In this document: positions 1 to 10,600 of the stretch, in pieces
Position numbering within the stretch: the first letter of the stretch is position 1
Layout: every line of letters begins with the position of its first letter
Source of the DNA: Steromphala cineraria
Lineage: Eukaryota > Mollusca > Gastropoda > Trochida > Trochidae
Assembly (NCBI GenBank): GCA_916613615.1
Contig: OU744737.1
Location: 3,492,001 to 3,556,000, forward strand
Length of the DNA: 64,000 nt
Direction: 5' to 3'
Made by a program: the position numbers and the translations under genes
The notes under the pieces: model-generated
Told to the model about the DNA's origin: nothing
Database searches by the model: none
Seen by the model: only the letters and a program-made list of their open reading frames with translations

Positions 1-457
1 TTACACAATCAATCAAATATGTCAAATATATATAAGTTATGTTCATTTCATTCACAATGTAGAAACAAATAAAGAAACATGTTGATCAAGGGGAGACAAT
101 TCACTTTCAATCATTCCAAAATTCTCTAATGAACTCAAGGCTCACCATATCAGAATCCAATGTTTAAAGTACGATGCTTACTAATCATATTGTATGATAT
201 GCAGTAAATTTCCTACAACTCATGAAAAGATGGTTACCGTTACAGTTTAAATTGGATTGTCTTCCTTGAAAACATTGAAACACATAACAAAGAATAACTC
301 TATGTACACAGTGCAGTTGCCAGTTTGCAAATGATATAAGATTTATAAGTCAGAATGTATCAATATCAGTTTTTAGTGGAGGAAAGCATGAAGAGTCTAT
401 GAATGTCAGGTACTGGTAAATCTTTGCTTCAAAGTGAGAATGTGAAAGACACTGTGA
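1..457. other. AT-rich intergenic DNA, no feature seen
   Basis: This stretch lies downstream of the piggyBac-type pseudogene on its coding strand. I see no open frame with recognisable protein similarity and no tandem repeat. I looked for a piggyBac-style terminus (a CCC-starting inverted repeat next to TTAA) and did not find a convincing one. Confidence 0.6.
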
Positions 458-1126
458 TCACTGTTCATGTTCCTGTTGAGTGTGTGGTCCTATAGCATGG
501 TAGGCACTGTGGTGGGCCAGGGAGCAGAAGTGCTGGTTATACGACACACAGCCATAGACGGTATCCCGCCTCACACCTCTCTTTGCACGACACCACTTGC
601 AAGTCGACTTCTTTCGTTTAAGGCGCACCAATCTGTGCTCATGCAGTGTGGAACAGGTTAGTGGCAACACACCGTTACGGGATCTCCCCCTATGTTGGAA
701 TGCTGAAACCAATTGATGTACAAGATTCATCCTGAATTCAAGTTGGCAGTAGCGACTCTTTGCCCACTCTTGTTCAGCTCTTGCAGACTCCTTTGCTGTG
801 ATAAAAGCATTTATCATACAGATATTGATTATAAAATGGAAGATATATCTCCACCACTTCCTTGAAGCTCTTCCAACTGGATAGGCAGCTCTAAGCTGAT
901 CTCACTTGTCGACACTCCTGAAGTGCTGCTGGTACAAAGCCACTGCGCCGGGTCTGGAGACACGCGTCGACGATCTGTCCGATTGCCGTCCCAGTGCAGG
1001 GACGTCATCAGTAGGGTCCGATGTTGTTGCAAGAAGGTTGATGGGCCTCTTATCCTGCCATACATAGGCTGTCAGCTGTCTGCACTGGTATGCTTGGGAT
1101 TCGCCCTGCTGCATCTTAGAAGGCTT
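458..1126 (-). pseudogene. piggyBac-type pseudogene: C-terminal exon (third Asp region and Cys-rich tail)
   Basis: A single minus-strand frame runs from an AG acceptor (1,128-1,127, preceded by TTTGTTTC) to a stop at 458. It starts with KPSKMQQGES, then the WQDKRPINLLATTSDP segment typical of piggyBac proteins (W.DkrpV..lST). The YQQHFRSVDK*DQLRAAYP segment is the conserved VDxxD region; the Ser position between Lys and Asp has become a TGA stop at 904-902. Reading on in the same frame gives KWWRYIFHFI and then a tail with CKWC, a later Cys pair and HHSAYH, which matches the zinc-binding cysteine-rich domain at the family's C-terminus. One stop in about 220 codons means the exon is only mildly decayed. 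Confidence 0.85.
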
Positions 1127-1724
1127 CTGAAACAAACAGTTTATAACTTTAACTATCAGTACACACTGTAAATGTCAGCATTATTTAACTAGGCTAACAG
1201 ACAAAATAGTCATTAACTCACAAGAAACACACAGAAATAGTAACTGGGCTAGAAATTTGCACTTTCTGTCTGAGGAATGAATTAAGTTTAATATTGGCTC
1301 CAAACACTTTATACTCCATCCATGTAGGTTTGGAATATTACCTCAAAAACAACGGATTAGTCACAGCAGGTGTTGAAATTTTCCCCTTTACCAAGTTAGA
1401 TATTATCAATGGACACATACAAATGTATATTAATACCTTGTAGTTGTCATGCACTATTGCTTTCCATTCTTCCTGGTTAAAACTTGAATTAGTAGCCTTA
1501 CAGACTACCACTAAGTTAATTAATGTTTATTTTCTACCTTGATAATGATGACTTATCAGCAATAATAATATGATTCATTGATTATTCCCTTACAAGTTGA
1601 AGAATAACAATACAATACAAATGAAAAATATTTCACAACCTCTGATTCACAACAGATACATTTTGTAACTTGACTATCCTAAAGTATTACCACTTTGTTT
1701 TAAATGATAAATGACTTGACTAAC

Positions 1725-1935
1725 CTGAATTCATCCGGAAGACCCTTCCTGTTTGCTTTTACAGTACCACAGGTGTAATTGCCATCTTCCTTCAGTGAGA
1801 TCAGTAGAGGGCTGGATGTAAAATAGCTGTCGAAGAACATCTGGTGGTGTTTCCCGGCCAGCTCGGTTGTTAGACCTTGGGTCACCTTGTATCCGTTGGA
1901 CCGCTATCCCCTTCAAGCAGTTTTCCCATGTACAC
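1725..1935 (-). pseudogene. piggyBac-type pseudogene: exon with second catalytic Asp
   Basis: The minus-strand block begins after an AG acceptor (TTTCAG at 1,941-1,936) with VYMGKLLEGDSG, shifts frame by one base near 1,885, and continues as VTQGLTTELAGKHHQMFFDSYFTS. This is the family's vY.Gk ... DNfFTS region; the second catalytic Asp codon is at 1,831-1,829. It goes on through YTCGTVKANRKGLPDEF, which matches the family's cGTvr.nRkglP signature, and ends at a CAG|GTTAGT donor. The donor phase does not match the next exon start, so either splice choice differs or another lesion exists. Confidence 0.85.
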
Positions 1936-2136
1936 CTGAAATGACATTTTCATCATGATGATTTGGTAAAAGGTCTGATATAGTTTTTTAAAAGTTCTGA
2001 TAATAATTTTGCACTTTATAAATAATTTTAATTAAATATCAAATAAATCAGCTTGATAACTTGTAATATTCATCCATTTGTATACAGAGTAAAGAATTGA
2101 TAGTCAAATAGGTAGAGTAAATGCTCATTTTCTAAC

Positions 2137-2400
2137 CTAAAACTTGTGACAAAAGCCAGACTGGCTATCACAGAGCATCCAAACTTTCAAACCTCTCCTG
2201 ATTGGTTTTGAGGGATTGTATTGTACTGCAGTGTGTCTCCCTTTAAATGCAACCATGCCCTAATCTAGGGACAGGTGCTGCTTTGGGGCATAATTCTCCC
2301 TTATGTTGGACAGAGCGTCGGTTAGAAGTGGTCTCACTTTACCTAGTGGATCTGTGCCATTGGTTGATTCATTAATGTGCAGGTACTGCAGTAATTTAGC
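2137..2400 (-). pseudogene. piggyBac-type pseudogene: exon with first catalytic Asp
   Basis: In one minus-strand frame this reads AKLLQYLHINESTNGTDPLG, then KVRPLLTDALSNIRENYAP, then KQHLSLD*GMVAFKGRH and KPIRRGLKVWMLCDSQSGF. This is the piggyBac lsiDE.mv.fkGR region with the first catalytic Asp at 2,265-2,263. The conserved Glu after it is replaced by a TAG stop (2,262-2,260), and a second TAG ends the block just before the GTTAGA donor. Both stops are single-base changes away from the expected sense codons (Glu, Gln). Confidence 0.85.
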
Positions 2401-2488
2401 ATTCAGAAGAAAAATCATTATTTCCACTCATATCACTTTCATCTGTCTGCGATGGATGCCACGTAAAGTCACTTGACACCTGTGACAT
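2396..2488 (-). pseudogene. Possible N-terminal piece of the piggyBac-type transposase
   Basis: A short frame of 30 codons starts at an ATG (2,488-2,486) and reads MSQVSSDFTWHPSQTDESD and on to a TAA at 2,398-2,396. The Asp/Ser-rich composition fits the acidic N-terminus common in piggyBac transposases. It overlaps the start of the next block in a different frame, so roughly the expected 100-200 residues between N-terminus and core are absent. An internal deletion is the simplest explanation. The assignment depends mostly on position. Confidence 0.4.
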
Positions 2489-4987
2489 CTTGAAGGATGT
2501 CGTCTGTTTGTTTGTTTACATCTGTCAATCAAATTTTACAACTTTGGGCAGTCCGTGTGTAGAATGCCCTTATATGAATAGTTGTTCCTGTGCTTTCAAA
2601 CTTGATGATAGACAATTTTTACAAAGCAAAACTATTTGACTTTTGATAATATTCAGAACCATATCATTATTAACACGTATACTCACCTTATAACGTCCAC
2701 TGGCAACTTTTTAACAGCTTGCATCGCCTTGAATGACATTTCGACAGAAAACACGGCCTCAGTCAACCAGTGTTCATAATATTTACTTCCGGGTCGCTCA
2801 AAACGATGATCAATTTATATCAAGCTGTCACAGCAAAATAAAGGTTATCAATCAAAGAGGCATTAATTATCACCTTTTAAACTTAATGTTTGTGGATTTT
2901 AATCTTGAAATAAGCTAACTATGATACTATTATAAAAGGGTCCAGTTACAAAAACATAACCGGTCCTCTGTAAACACGCCCTTCGCTGATTGGATAAAAA
3001 TACGGCAAACTTTATTTTCCGAGTCATGACGATTTTAAGCATGTGCCTCGGGTTTTGAAATAAACAAGAGATTGGAAAGGAAATTATCATTTTAAAAATA
3101 GGAACGTAAATTGTGTGTATGCAGAAGCGATGTAAGACATAATTTCCACAAGATTCAGCGTTTTTGTTGATGCACAGGGCTAGACTTGCGTAGGTCTCGA
3201 AAGGCGTAGAATCGCGTAGAAAAGCAGTAAAGGACAGAAGCATAGAATCGCGTATATAAGCAGTATAGTGTTAAATATATATTACATTTCCCCCTAAACC
3301 ACTTAAATAAAAACAAGTTGGCTAGCTTTAACAAGATAACTGATCGACAATGATTTAAATTTAAGAATGCGTTTCAACAGTTAAATAATTAACGTGTATA
3401 GTTGGAATGAATTGATTGTTCATAAAGAGTATTTCTTTTTATAATTTGATATGAAAACAATTGTGAATATGCTTAAAAGTCACTCCACGATTTTCATCAT
3501 GAAGAGTTTGCTTCCATTAATCAATTATCTGCACCCAAAAATCGCACTCATCCATCTAATAATAGCCCAAATACGTTCAATGCTTCTTTCAAATGAAAAT
3601 CGTAAAATATTCAATTATGGTCATTAAAGGAAATAATCACACCTCCAACTTACATAGATAATAAATATATGGCCTTTCGAACACTATTAACTTGTAACTG
3701 TCTTTCTGAATACTATTGATAAGTTTCCAAATATTTAATTTGACTGATAGACTGCCGTATTGTCCAGTTTTTGATCACAATACACAACTTATTTGAACAG
3801 TTTGTCATATGTGACCCAAAACAACTCATGGACTGGTTCCTTAATGTTAATCATTAGATAGTCAATGTATGAAAAAAATCAAGACCCTTATTTAATTATT
3901 TACCTAGAAAATAATTCGTTTTAACTGGTGCTGGAGTACTGGAGTTTATCACACAGTAGCAGAAAAGCTATATGGCAGTTAGAAGTTGGCTTCCTTTGTC
4001 ATGTGTGAGTTTAAACATATGACACTGACAATGGCTCTTATTTCATCTTCTGGGGAATGAAGTTTTCAAGGGTAGTAGCACTCGAGTCTCTGCTATTTCA
4101 CAACATAAAGGGTAACAGAAATCAGCTGGTACTCAATCATGTATTTTCGTATACTAAACACACTCAAGTGTTCACAAAGATTTCCACTTACACTCTTCCC
4201 GCACTACCTTGGTACCTTGTTATTTGCTCTGATATACTCATGCATATCATTATCGTTTATGCAGCAAACGTCGGTGTCCTACTTACATTTCCTTTCATTG
4301 TAATGCAAGAGGTACCTCTAAAAGAGCATTTAATATTCCTTATAGAACATAAGTCCTATATGTCGTTCAAAATAGTGATGTGAGAGTGTTTTCTAATAAC
4401 TATTGCAAACAATGACCAAGATTGACAGTATCATTTTTTACATCATTTGTTACAATATACACTGATTATCGCTGGATTGTCCCTAACTGATCAGCTGAGA
4501 AACTAATGAATAACCCCAGGGGTCAAGTTTAGTCCAGGATCCAAAGTTAGCAAGTTACTAGCCCACTCTCCTAGTGAGTCATAATTTTTGATCAATACTT
4601 ATCCCTACTTATATGCATATTTTTATATGTTTTTTAAAGCTGATATTCTAGCATATGATAAGTTCATGCACAGAGCTTTTACTTTGCTAAGATTGCACGA
4701 TAATTGTGCATGGAATTAGGTAAAAGACAAGGAGAAAAATGTCAATGTGCACCTTCATGATGTGACATCAAAGCAAAGTAGTTATGTGCATTTTTTTCCT
4801 AATAAACTCTCATCATTCATATTAATTCCTATCATTTGAGTAGGCGACTTTGACGTTTATAAAGTGTACACAAATGTTTCAAGTTTATTTATAAGAAAAA
4901 AATACATGACGCATTACATTGAGCAATACATCTTTTACTAAAAACGTATTATTCAGAAAAGTGTTTTTTATTCATCACAGACTTTTT
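2489..4987. other. AT-rich intergenic DNA without recognisable genes
   Basis: Open frames here (for example at 2,899-3,243 minus and 4,057-4,383 plus) are short, low in recognisable motifs and not supported by similarity I can name. A small imperfect duplication sits at 3,207-3,265. Otherwise I see nothing. Confidence 0.55.
3207..3265. repeat. Short imperfect direct repeat, 2 x 23 bp
   Basis: Two copies of a 23-base unit beginning TAGAATCGCGTA and ending AAGCAGTA lie at 3,207-3,229 and 3,243-3,265, 36 bases apart, with 21 of 23 positions identical. The GCGTAG core also appears just upstream. It may be a local slippage product. Confidence 0.7.
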
Positions 4988-4989
4988 TA

Positions 4990-5323
4990 AAGGGGCAGTA
5001 GCACGTTTTTTGATAAGTTTATATTTTAAGTATTTCACTGATAATTGTAAGGTAATGCTAAATGTAGTATATAGACAGTGTCAAAAATCAGTCAGAGGAC
5101 AAAGTATGAATATTCACATTGAATCCATTGGCAGCCCTTTTATGTGAAGACCTTTCATACATTTTGTGTAAGTAAAAGGAATCTCAAGGCTAAACTTTAT
5201 GTTATATAATTGAATTATTACTGGTTCGTTTAGTTGTAATAGATTGTCTTTCAATTGGAACCATTAATTTTCATTTTCCTGACATCACCTTATATTCCCC
5301 CTAAAAACGTGCTACTGTTCCTT
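4990..5323. mobile_element. MITE with inverted terminal repeats and TA target duplication
   Basis: The left end reads AAGGGGCAGTAGCACGTTTT and the right end is its inverse with two mismatches (AAAACGTGCTACTGTTCCTT). TA dinucleotides flank both ends (4,988-4,989 and 5,324-5,325), as expected for target duplications of Tc1/mariner-type elements. The interior has no coding frame, so this is a non-autonomous element of about 334 bp. A second, left-truncated copy sits at 10,371-10,505, which confirms that it is a dispersed repeat. Confidence 0.85.
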
Positions 5324-5325
5324 TA

Positions 5326-5674
5326 AAATGAGCTCAGAACGCGTAAGTAGCCATTGAATTATAACTAATATGAAAATGATGGGGCATAGAATTTAGAGTC
5401 AGTAGTATGGCACTTTTATAAACTTTCACTATTCAATCATAGTCAATCAGTATACATCTCATGTACCTATATATTATCTAGCCTGTTGATGAAACATGAG
5501 TGAAATGTGAGTTAAATGTCTACCGGGCCACTGGTCAGACTACTTTTGAAAGATGACCATTGGAAAGAAAAACAGACTGTCGTGAGCAGCAAGGCAGAGA
5601 CTATTGGTGGCACGTGGTCCTGTGCAATGGTCAGTTGACCTCTATCAGTATAGTTCAGCAACAACGGGCGCGCC
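5326..5674. other. Spacer between MITE and SINE, no feature seen
   Basis: This is AT-rich sequence at its left end, and more GC-rich toward the SINE. The minus-strand open frame at 5,512-5,754 runs into the SINE and has no family similarity I can recognise. The true 5' limit of the SINE could lie a little inside this stretch. Confidence 0.45.
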
Positions 5675-5978
5675 TCGCTGCAAGAGTGGGTTAGTCGGTC
5701 ACTGCTGAATAAACTGAGAGTTTGAAGGGTTGATCCCCTGCCCCACACTGACACACAAGTTGACAGACTTGTGGTGTCAACCTGGGAAAGTGGCTTTATT
5801 CAAAATGTGCCTCTGTTCACCCAGCAGGAAATGGGTACCTGGTAAAGAGTTGTGTTGGTGGTGACCTTCTAGCGACATATACGTCAGCTTGGGTAAGACC
5901 AGGGCACTGGAGCATAGAGCGCTCTGAGTCTGCAATGCGGAGATTTAGCGCTATATAAAAGCTATCCATTATTATTAG
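5675..5978 (+). mobile_element. SINE-like retroposon with tRNA-related head
   Basis: The unit is distinctly richer in GC than its surroundings. The head contains a box A-like TGGGTTAGTCGG (5,687-5,698) and a box B-like GGGTTGATCCC (5,727-5,737), with spacing suited to RNA polymerase III. A conserved-looking body follows (CACCCAGCAGGAAATGGGTA, later GAGCGCTCTGAGTCTGCAAT), and the end is AGCGCTATATAAAAGC followed by short ATT repeats. That architecture (tRNA-like head, body shared among SINEs, simple-repeat tail) is what I know from SINEs of marine invertebrates. I cannot name the family with certainty. Mobilisation would depend on a partner LINE. Confidence 0.7.
5687..5737 (+). promoter_or_regulatory. 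Internal Pol III promoter boxes A and B of the SINE
   Basis: Box A-like TGGGTTAGTCGG fits the TRGYNNARNGG consensus. Box B-like GGGTTGATCCC resembles GGTTCGANTCC but lacks the C after TT. The spacing is about 28 bases between boxes, slightly short but tRNA-like. Activity is uncertain because of the box B defect. Confidence 0.55.
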
Positions 5979-8840
5979 CCTCATTCTTCTTCTTAATATT
6001 CATCAACAATCTTTTAACTGAACATACATTGGTCAATAGTGGTATTCGCGTGTATGGTCTTGATGTACCCTCTTATTTTGCTGTATGGGAGACGCGGCAC
6101 TTCAAAACTTTACTTTTTGGCAACATAAATATTCCAGTTTGGTATAAAAACAATTCGTTTCTATAGAAAATATGAATTTAAGAAACATTTTAAATTTTCA
6201 GCAAAGAAAATTTAAAAGATTCGTAATTGAAAAATTCTGAGATTCACGAGACGAGACTATTTCTAACCGTGCTACTGTTTTTATCCCATTGGTTGCGCTT
6301 TTAAGCACATTAAAGCAAATGTTTTTTTTAGTAAATGACACTTTACATGCACCGAATATCGCCAAAGTAAGATTTTATGCAAGAATTTGTTGAACCAGTT
6401 TTAGAAAGTACCGATTCAAAGTTAATGGTTAGTTGTTAAAGTCCCTAATGTGCCATTAACAAAGAAATGTCAGTTTTAAGATGTTCTTGTGGCAACAAAT
6501 GATACTTGCCTCAAACACTCACTGTAGTAAATAAGAATTTGAAATCTCTATAACCTCCCAATCTGGACTCCGTTTCAAAGAAAGAAGGCATGAAATGACA
6601 AGATGATCTGTCGTCATATCACAAATAACAATAATGGGAGAAATGCAAGTCCAAATATTCATATTTTTAGTATTCATCAGCACTAGGAAACATGCACGAA
6701 AAGAAATGACATCAATGCAATGATTGTAATCTTTATCAACACAGTAAGATATCCAGTTGTTCACTACAAGGGGAAACACTCAAACGAAATTATTGTTTGT
6801 AAAGTTTGATCAAGTCATTCCTCTAGCGACAGTCATATAATCACTGTATGAAAGCCTGCTGGTCAAGTGTCAAATCGATATTCACTTTCACATAACTTGA
6901 TAATAAATGTATGCCACAGCCTAAATTATACCTAGTAACTTTTATTTGATATCTATGTGTTTCATTAATCCCCAACTGGCATTTACTTGATTAACTATAC
7001 AAACAACAAACAGTCCGAACATCGACATACACATGTTCAGTAATTTATTTTTATCTTTTGTATAAATATTACTTTAATGTCGATCAACAACTCTGTTACT
7101 AGTCTGTTCTAACATACCAGCGGTGATTCTTCTGGTATCAAATTCCGCACTTCTTTTACATGTTAAATGTACGTTTGACTGTTGTGGCAATAAACTATGC
7201 ATGTATTCGAAACGTCGAGAACACTTGTTCTCACACACTGTTATATACATGTAATACTAACAGTAAAATACATCACATACATATATCTGGATATTGAAAG
7301 AAAATTGAAGTACCACATGTTCTGGAGATATAGTGTGTGAAGAAGGCACACTTGATCCCCAAATCACCTAAAATGAAAATGCTGATTATATTGTGACCTA
7401 TTCTGAGGTTTTTTAAAACTTACTGACATATGACAATGAAGAAGAATTTCATAGAGCTTTTTTAGCTGGCGCGTTCCAGTCTGTCTTTTTCTCACAAGGT
7501 TTTAGTTTGTTTCGTTCTAGTTTATCAAACCGCTGCCACAAATGAAGATGTACAGTTTTTTTACAATCAAAACTTTAAAGAATATGTTCAAATGATTGTT
7601 AATCACAACTTGCCAGACACCAATTCAGAGCAAACATTTGATCTAGCTGGACTACCGTATAACAACACCCGGTTATGCAAAATTGTTAACTTCTCACATG
7701 CATAGTATTAATGAAACGGTCAAATATACTTTGACTGCGTATTACAACAAAACGCCCCATTTTAAACTGAAGATATTAAATTCTAAAATTCTAGGTTCCG
7801 TCTAAAGCCCTCAAGTGCAATATTTGCCAACATTTCCAAACATCTTCCTAACATTCACATTAAAAACATTTTGCAGTTCATCATGGCTGCATTTGTACAG
7901 CATAACGATAAAGTTGGACTTACAGTTAAATAACAAATAGAGAGCCATTCAGATTTACCATTGTAAACTTCTGAAAAAAAATAACATTTAACATTCATTT
8001 ACAACATATTAAGGAAACTTCACATGTTTTCACAAAACTTTGTAACAGAAATATTTCTTCAACTTTCACTCAATCACTCAAGCAGGTTTTCATCTTGTAT
8101 ATGAAGTCATATGATTGACTTACATAACTGATTATCATTGCATTTATTTTGCACTATTGTTAGTTTACAAAATGCGCCAACCTTTGACCTTCTATTTCTT
8201 TCATTTTATAGAAAATATATAAAACTTTTTGAAATATCTATAAGGTATTGTTAAAAGAATGATTACATTTTTACATTTACTACATGAAACAAAGACGGTA
8301 ATAAATAGTCGCACTGAGTATAAACAACATTTATGTAAATTCAATGTAGCATTTCCTTCCAGCAGACTACAACTAAGGGTTAAAAACTGTAACAATCACT
8401 TTGAATCATGGTTAAAAGCCACAGCCGAGAATCTAAAAAGCGTTACCTCTGACTTTCACTTCTAACATTAAATGTCATTGCAAATTTACATGCTACTTTT
8501 GATTTTCAAACCTGTGTTAATTTGATAGAAAAGAGATTTATCTTTTATATTATATTTTCTAAATTCAAATATTCCTTTCCAATGTGTTTTATTGTCGTTT
8601 TTATACCACGACTACAAAAGAAATGAAAATAATGGTTAAATCTTTTTAAATAGCTCTTAACTCTTGATGGAGTATAGTAATTATAAAAGAATCTCGAATC
8701 AGTCGAGAAGAGATTGACACTAATTTAATAATCATCAACATCATCAGTTTGACATATTATCACATTATCTCCGTCCACTCTCCTGTAAAGGTCAACCAAG
8801 CAGGTTAACGGCGCACTACCTTATTTATCGGTTAAAAACA
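5979..8840. other. AT-rich DNA lying between two inverted 27-bp repeats
   Basis: No open frame in this 2.8-kb stretch has a motif I recognise; the longest (6,519-6,779 minus) looks like chance. The left part carries the first of the inverted repeats (6,081-6,107). If the pair are terminal repeats, this would be the interior of a decayed non-coding DNA element, but I see no transposase remnant. Confidence 0.5.
6081..6107 (+). repeat. 27-bp repeat, left member of an inverted pair
   Basis: The sequence starts CTGTATGGGAGACGCG and continues GCACTTCAAAA. It matches the reverse complement of 8,841-8,867 at 25 of 27 positions. The two point inward toward each other. Confidence 0.75.
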
Positions 8841-8867
8841 TTTGGAAGTGACGCGTCTCCCATACAG
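8841..8867 (-). repeat. 27-bp repeat, right member of an inverted pair
   Basis: On the minus strand from 8,867 it reads CTGTATGGGAGACGCG then TCACTTCCAAA, differing from the left member at two positions. It lies about 40 bases upstream of the non-LTR fragment. No clear target duplication is visible outside the pair. Confidence 0.75.
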
Positions 8868-8904
8868 TGGTTTTACTACCTGATAACACTACGCTTTGTA
8901 CCTT

Positions 8905-9500
8905 TGTACCACACCATATGCTCGTCAAGATTCTCTCAATATTGTTTCTAATTATGCTTCACAATGGCGTTTAACTAACAATGCCTCCAAGAGCATTTTG
9001 ATTATCTTTTGTAAAGGGAGACAACCCTGTCTTGATATCAATACCGAATCTATAAAATATAGCGGTATCCTTATCTCTTCAGACATGTCAAGCAGAGAGA
9101 GAACATCCACTGGTTGTCAAAAGGCTAGACAAACTGTGAATTCATTAAGAACACTTGGCTTGAATAGAAAAGATCTACATCCACTTACATTAGGCAGTAA
9201 ATGGAAGCTAATCATACTACCAAATAGTTTTCACGGGTGTGAAATTTTGCCTGAATTACATGGTAAAGATATTGATTCAATTGAATCAACTAAAAGGGTT
9301 TTTTTCACGTTGTGTTCAAAGGTTCAACTAAAGAATTTCTACAGTTTCTGCAATAGCAATTTGGGTTTCTGGGCAATGGCAGATTGATTGATAATTACAG
9401 ATTAATGTTCTTGGGCGGCTGTGTAAATAATCAATATCCCTCATCAACAAAGTTATTATTTCGTTCATTTCTGTCAGTAAGTCACGTAATAATTCAGGAA
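8905..9500 (+). pseudogene. Non-LTR retrotransposon fragment, end of reverse transcriptase domain
   Basis: The plus-strand frame reads NIVSNYASQWRLTNNASKS, then IKYSGILISSDMSSRERT and VNSLRTLGLNRKDLHPLT, and LIILPNSFHGCEILPEL. This order matches the part of LINE reverse transcriptases after the catalytic YADD: v..Ya..WrL..N..Ks, then yLGi.i, then a stretch with LG...GlhPl, then lP...yG.E. A stop occurs at 9,385-9,387. In another frame the similarity resumes at 9,384 with LIDNYRLMFLGG and LLFRSFLSVS, so a frameshift has occurred. The catalytic YADD and everything upstream, including any endonuclease, are absent, which fits the usual 5' truncation of LINE insertions. I cannot fix the clade. Outer limits are approximate. 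Confidence 0.75.
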
Positions 9501-9600
9501 GCATATGTGCTTGTCTTTTAAGCACAACGAGAAAATATGATTTACATAGATTTGTTAATGATAATGTACATTATGGTTACTTTCCTCAAAAACTAGCATG

Positions 9601-10370
9601 GCGCAATATTGTTCTAAACTGAATTCCAAAAGAAACTTTGCAATTTTAAAACTGAAATTTCGAAAACGATCTCACATTTACATTTTCATTTAAGTTGGCA
9701 ATGACATAGTTGAAACCCGAACTTTCAAGTTTAACATTTTTAATTGAGCAATATTCATACATTTTTGCAGAACGTTTCTGCTGGAACTTAATCACGTGAC
9801 GAATAAGTTTAATAACTGTCCATAATGAATGTTAATCACCTAAAACGCAGTAAACAGTATAGCAAAAATATCGCAAATCTCCTCTGAAAATTGACAAACT
9901 TGATCAAAAACAGCCCTTTTCACAAGAATCGGTAGTGTTCCTTCATTTCTAATGGTAACTTGATCCGGCTATACAGAAAGGTTGTGTGGATTGCTGACAA
10001 CCCTGAAACACACAAAAAAAAATGTTTTTTTACTGCATGAGAGCCGATATCTGTGACGTTAGACCACCGCCAACGTTGTCTCTTAGTGACGTCAGAGATA
10101 GGAAACATCAAAGGTCGGCATGTTGTTATGTTCTCATGCACTTTATGAACTTGGACAGATCTAATCAGAGCTCATCGACTGATAAGTTGATAGCTATTGG
10201 TCACTAAACATCGAAACATGGCAATTTTATTCGAAGTTATAACGTCAGAATTGGCATGCAATAACACAATTTAATTGCGATTGTTGAGCTCTTTAGGATG
10301 GTTACCATTTGTACGGCTCAAAGATGTGTCAATATGACAAGTAAGACTTGTGTCCACACATTTCCATGGG
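9601..10370. other. AT-rich intergenic DNA, no feature seen
   Basis: This lies between the non-LTR fragment and the second MITE copy. The small overlapping frames on both strands around 9,920-10,207 show no motif I recognise. Confidence 0.5.
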
Positions 10371-10505
10371 TAAACTTTACTTCTATGTATTTGAATTATT
10401 ACTTCTCCAGTTAGTTAAAATACATTGTCTTTAACTTGGAACCATTAATTTTCAGTTTCCTAACATCTCCTTTTATTTCCCTTAAAAACGTGCTACTGTC
10501 TCTTT
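10371..10505. mobile_element. Truncated second copy of the MITE (right end)
   Basis: From TAAACTTTAC onward the sequence follows the right part of the element at 4,990-5,323, including TTGGAACCATTAATTTTC and the terminal AAAACGTGCTACTGTCTCTT, and ends at a TA (10,505-10,506). The left terminal repeat is not visible upstream. The copy ends only a few bases before the element that introduces satellite A. Confidence 0.8.
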
Positions 10506-10518
10506 AAAAATCTGATTA

Positions 10519-10600
10519 GCTTATTGCATGGCATGCCGTCTGCCGTCCGTCCAGCCATCAATCCATCCGTCCCTCTGCAAATTTTTAACTTTTTCGCCTT
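10519..10600 (+). repeat. Head of a dispersed repeat that precedes satellite A
   Basis: The stretch holds GCATGGCATGCCGTCTGCCG followed by a run of CCATC/CCGTCC-like words, then TTTTTAACTTTTTCGCC. It leads without a break into the first, most diverged 146-bp-like unit. Elements with such a CCGTCC-rich head followed by an aggtc-rich body occur in marine invertebrate genomes as dispersed repeats (from memory, not checked). I infer the satellite grew from the body of one such element. Confidence 0.45.

Larger units (their letters stand above)
458..2488 (-). pseudogene. Decayed piggyBac-type transposase (PGBD-like), interrupted by intron-like gaps
   Basis: Read on the minus strand from 2,488 to 458, separate blocks match successive parts of a piggyBac-family DDE transposase (DDE_Tnp_1_7), which cuts and pastes DNA at TTAA sites. 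In order: an acidic N-terminal piece, a block leading to the first catalytic Asp, the block with the second Asp (FFDSYFTS), the block with the VDK..DQ motif, and a C-terminal Cys-rich zinc-binding tail. The gaps between blocks begin with GT and end with AG on the minus strand (2,136 to 1,936 and 1,724 to 1,127), so introns are likely. It is dead: stops lie at 2,262-2,260, 2,139-2,137 and 904-902, there is a one-base shift near 1,885, and the N-terminal piece is out of frame with the next block. The segment between the N-terminus and the catalytic core is missing. Family assignment is by motif recognition; a domesticated-gene origin is possible but less likely given the lesions. Confidence 0.85.

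Noticed and set aside
1..3300. piggyBac terminal repeats with TTAA target duplication around the pseudogene
   Set aside because: I scanned both flanks for TTAA next to CCC or GGG ends and found no convincing pair, so element boundaries are left open.
4057..4383. 108-codon plus-strand frame as a gene
   Set aside because: It has hydrophobic stretches but no recognisable domain, no homologous signature and no supporting context; chance frames of this size are expected in a 10-kb region.
6264..6285. CCGTGCTACTGTTTTTA resembling the MITE terminus
   Set aside because: The shared word is short, lacks the AAGG/CCTT end and no neighbouring MITE interior is visible.
6519..6779. 86-codon minus-strand frame as a gene
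   Set aside because: No motif or family was recognised, and it lies inside the stretch bounded by the inverted repeats, which has no other coding signal.
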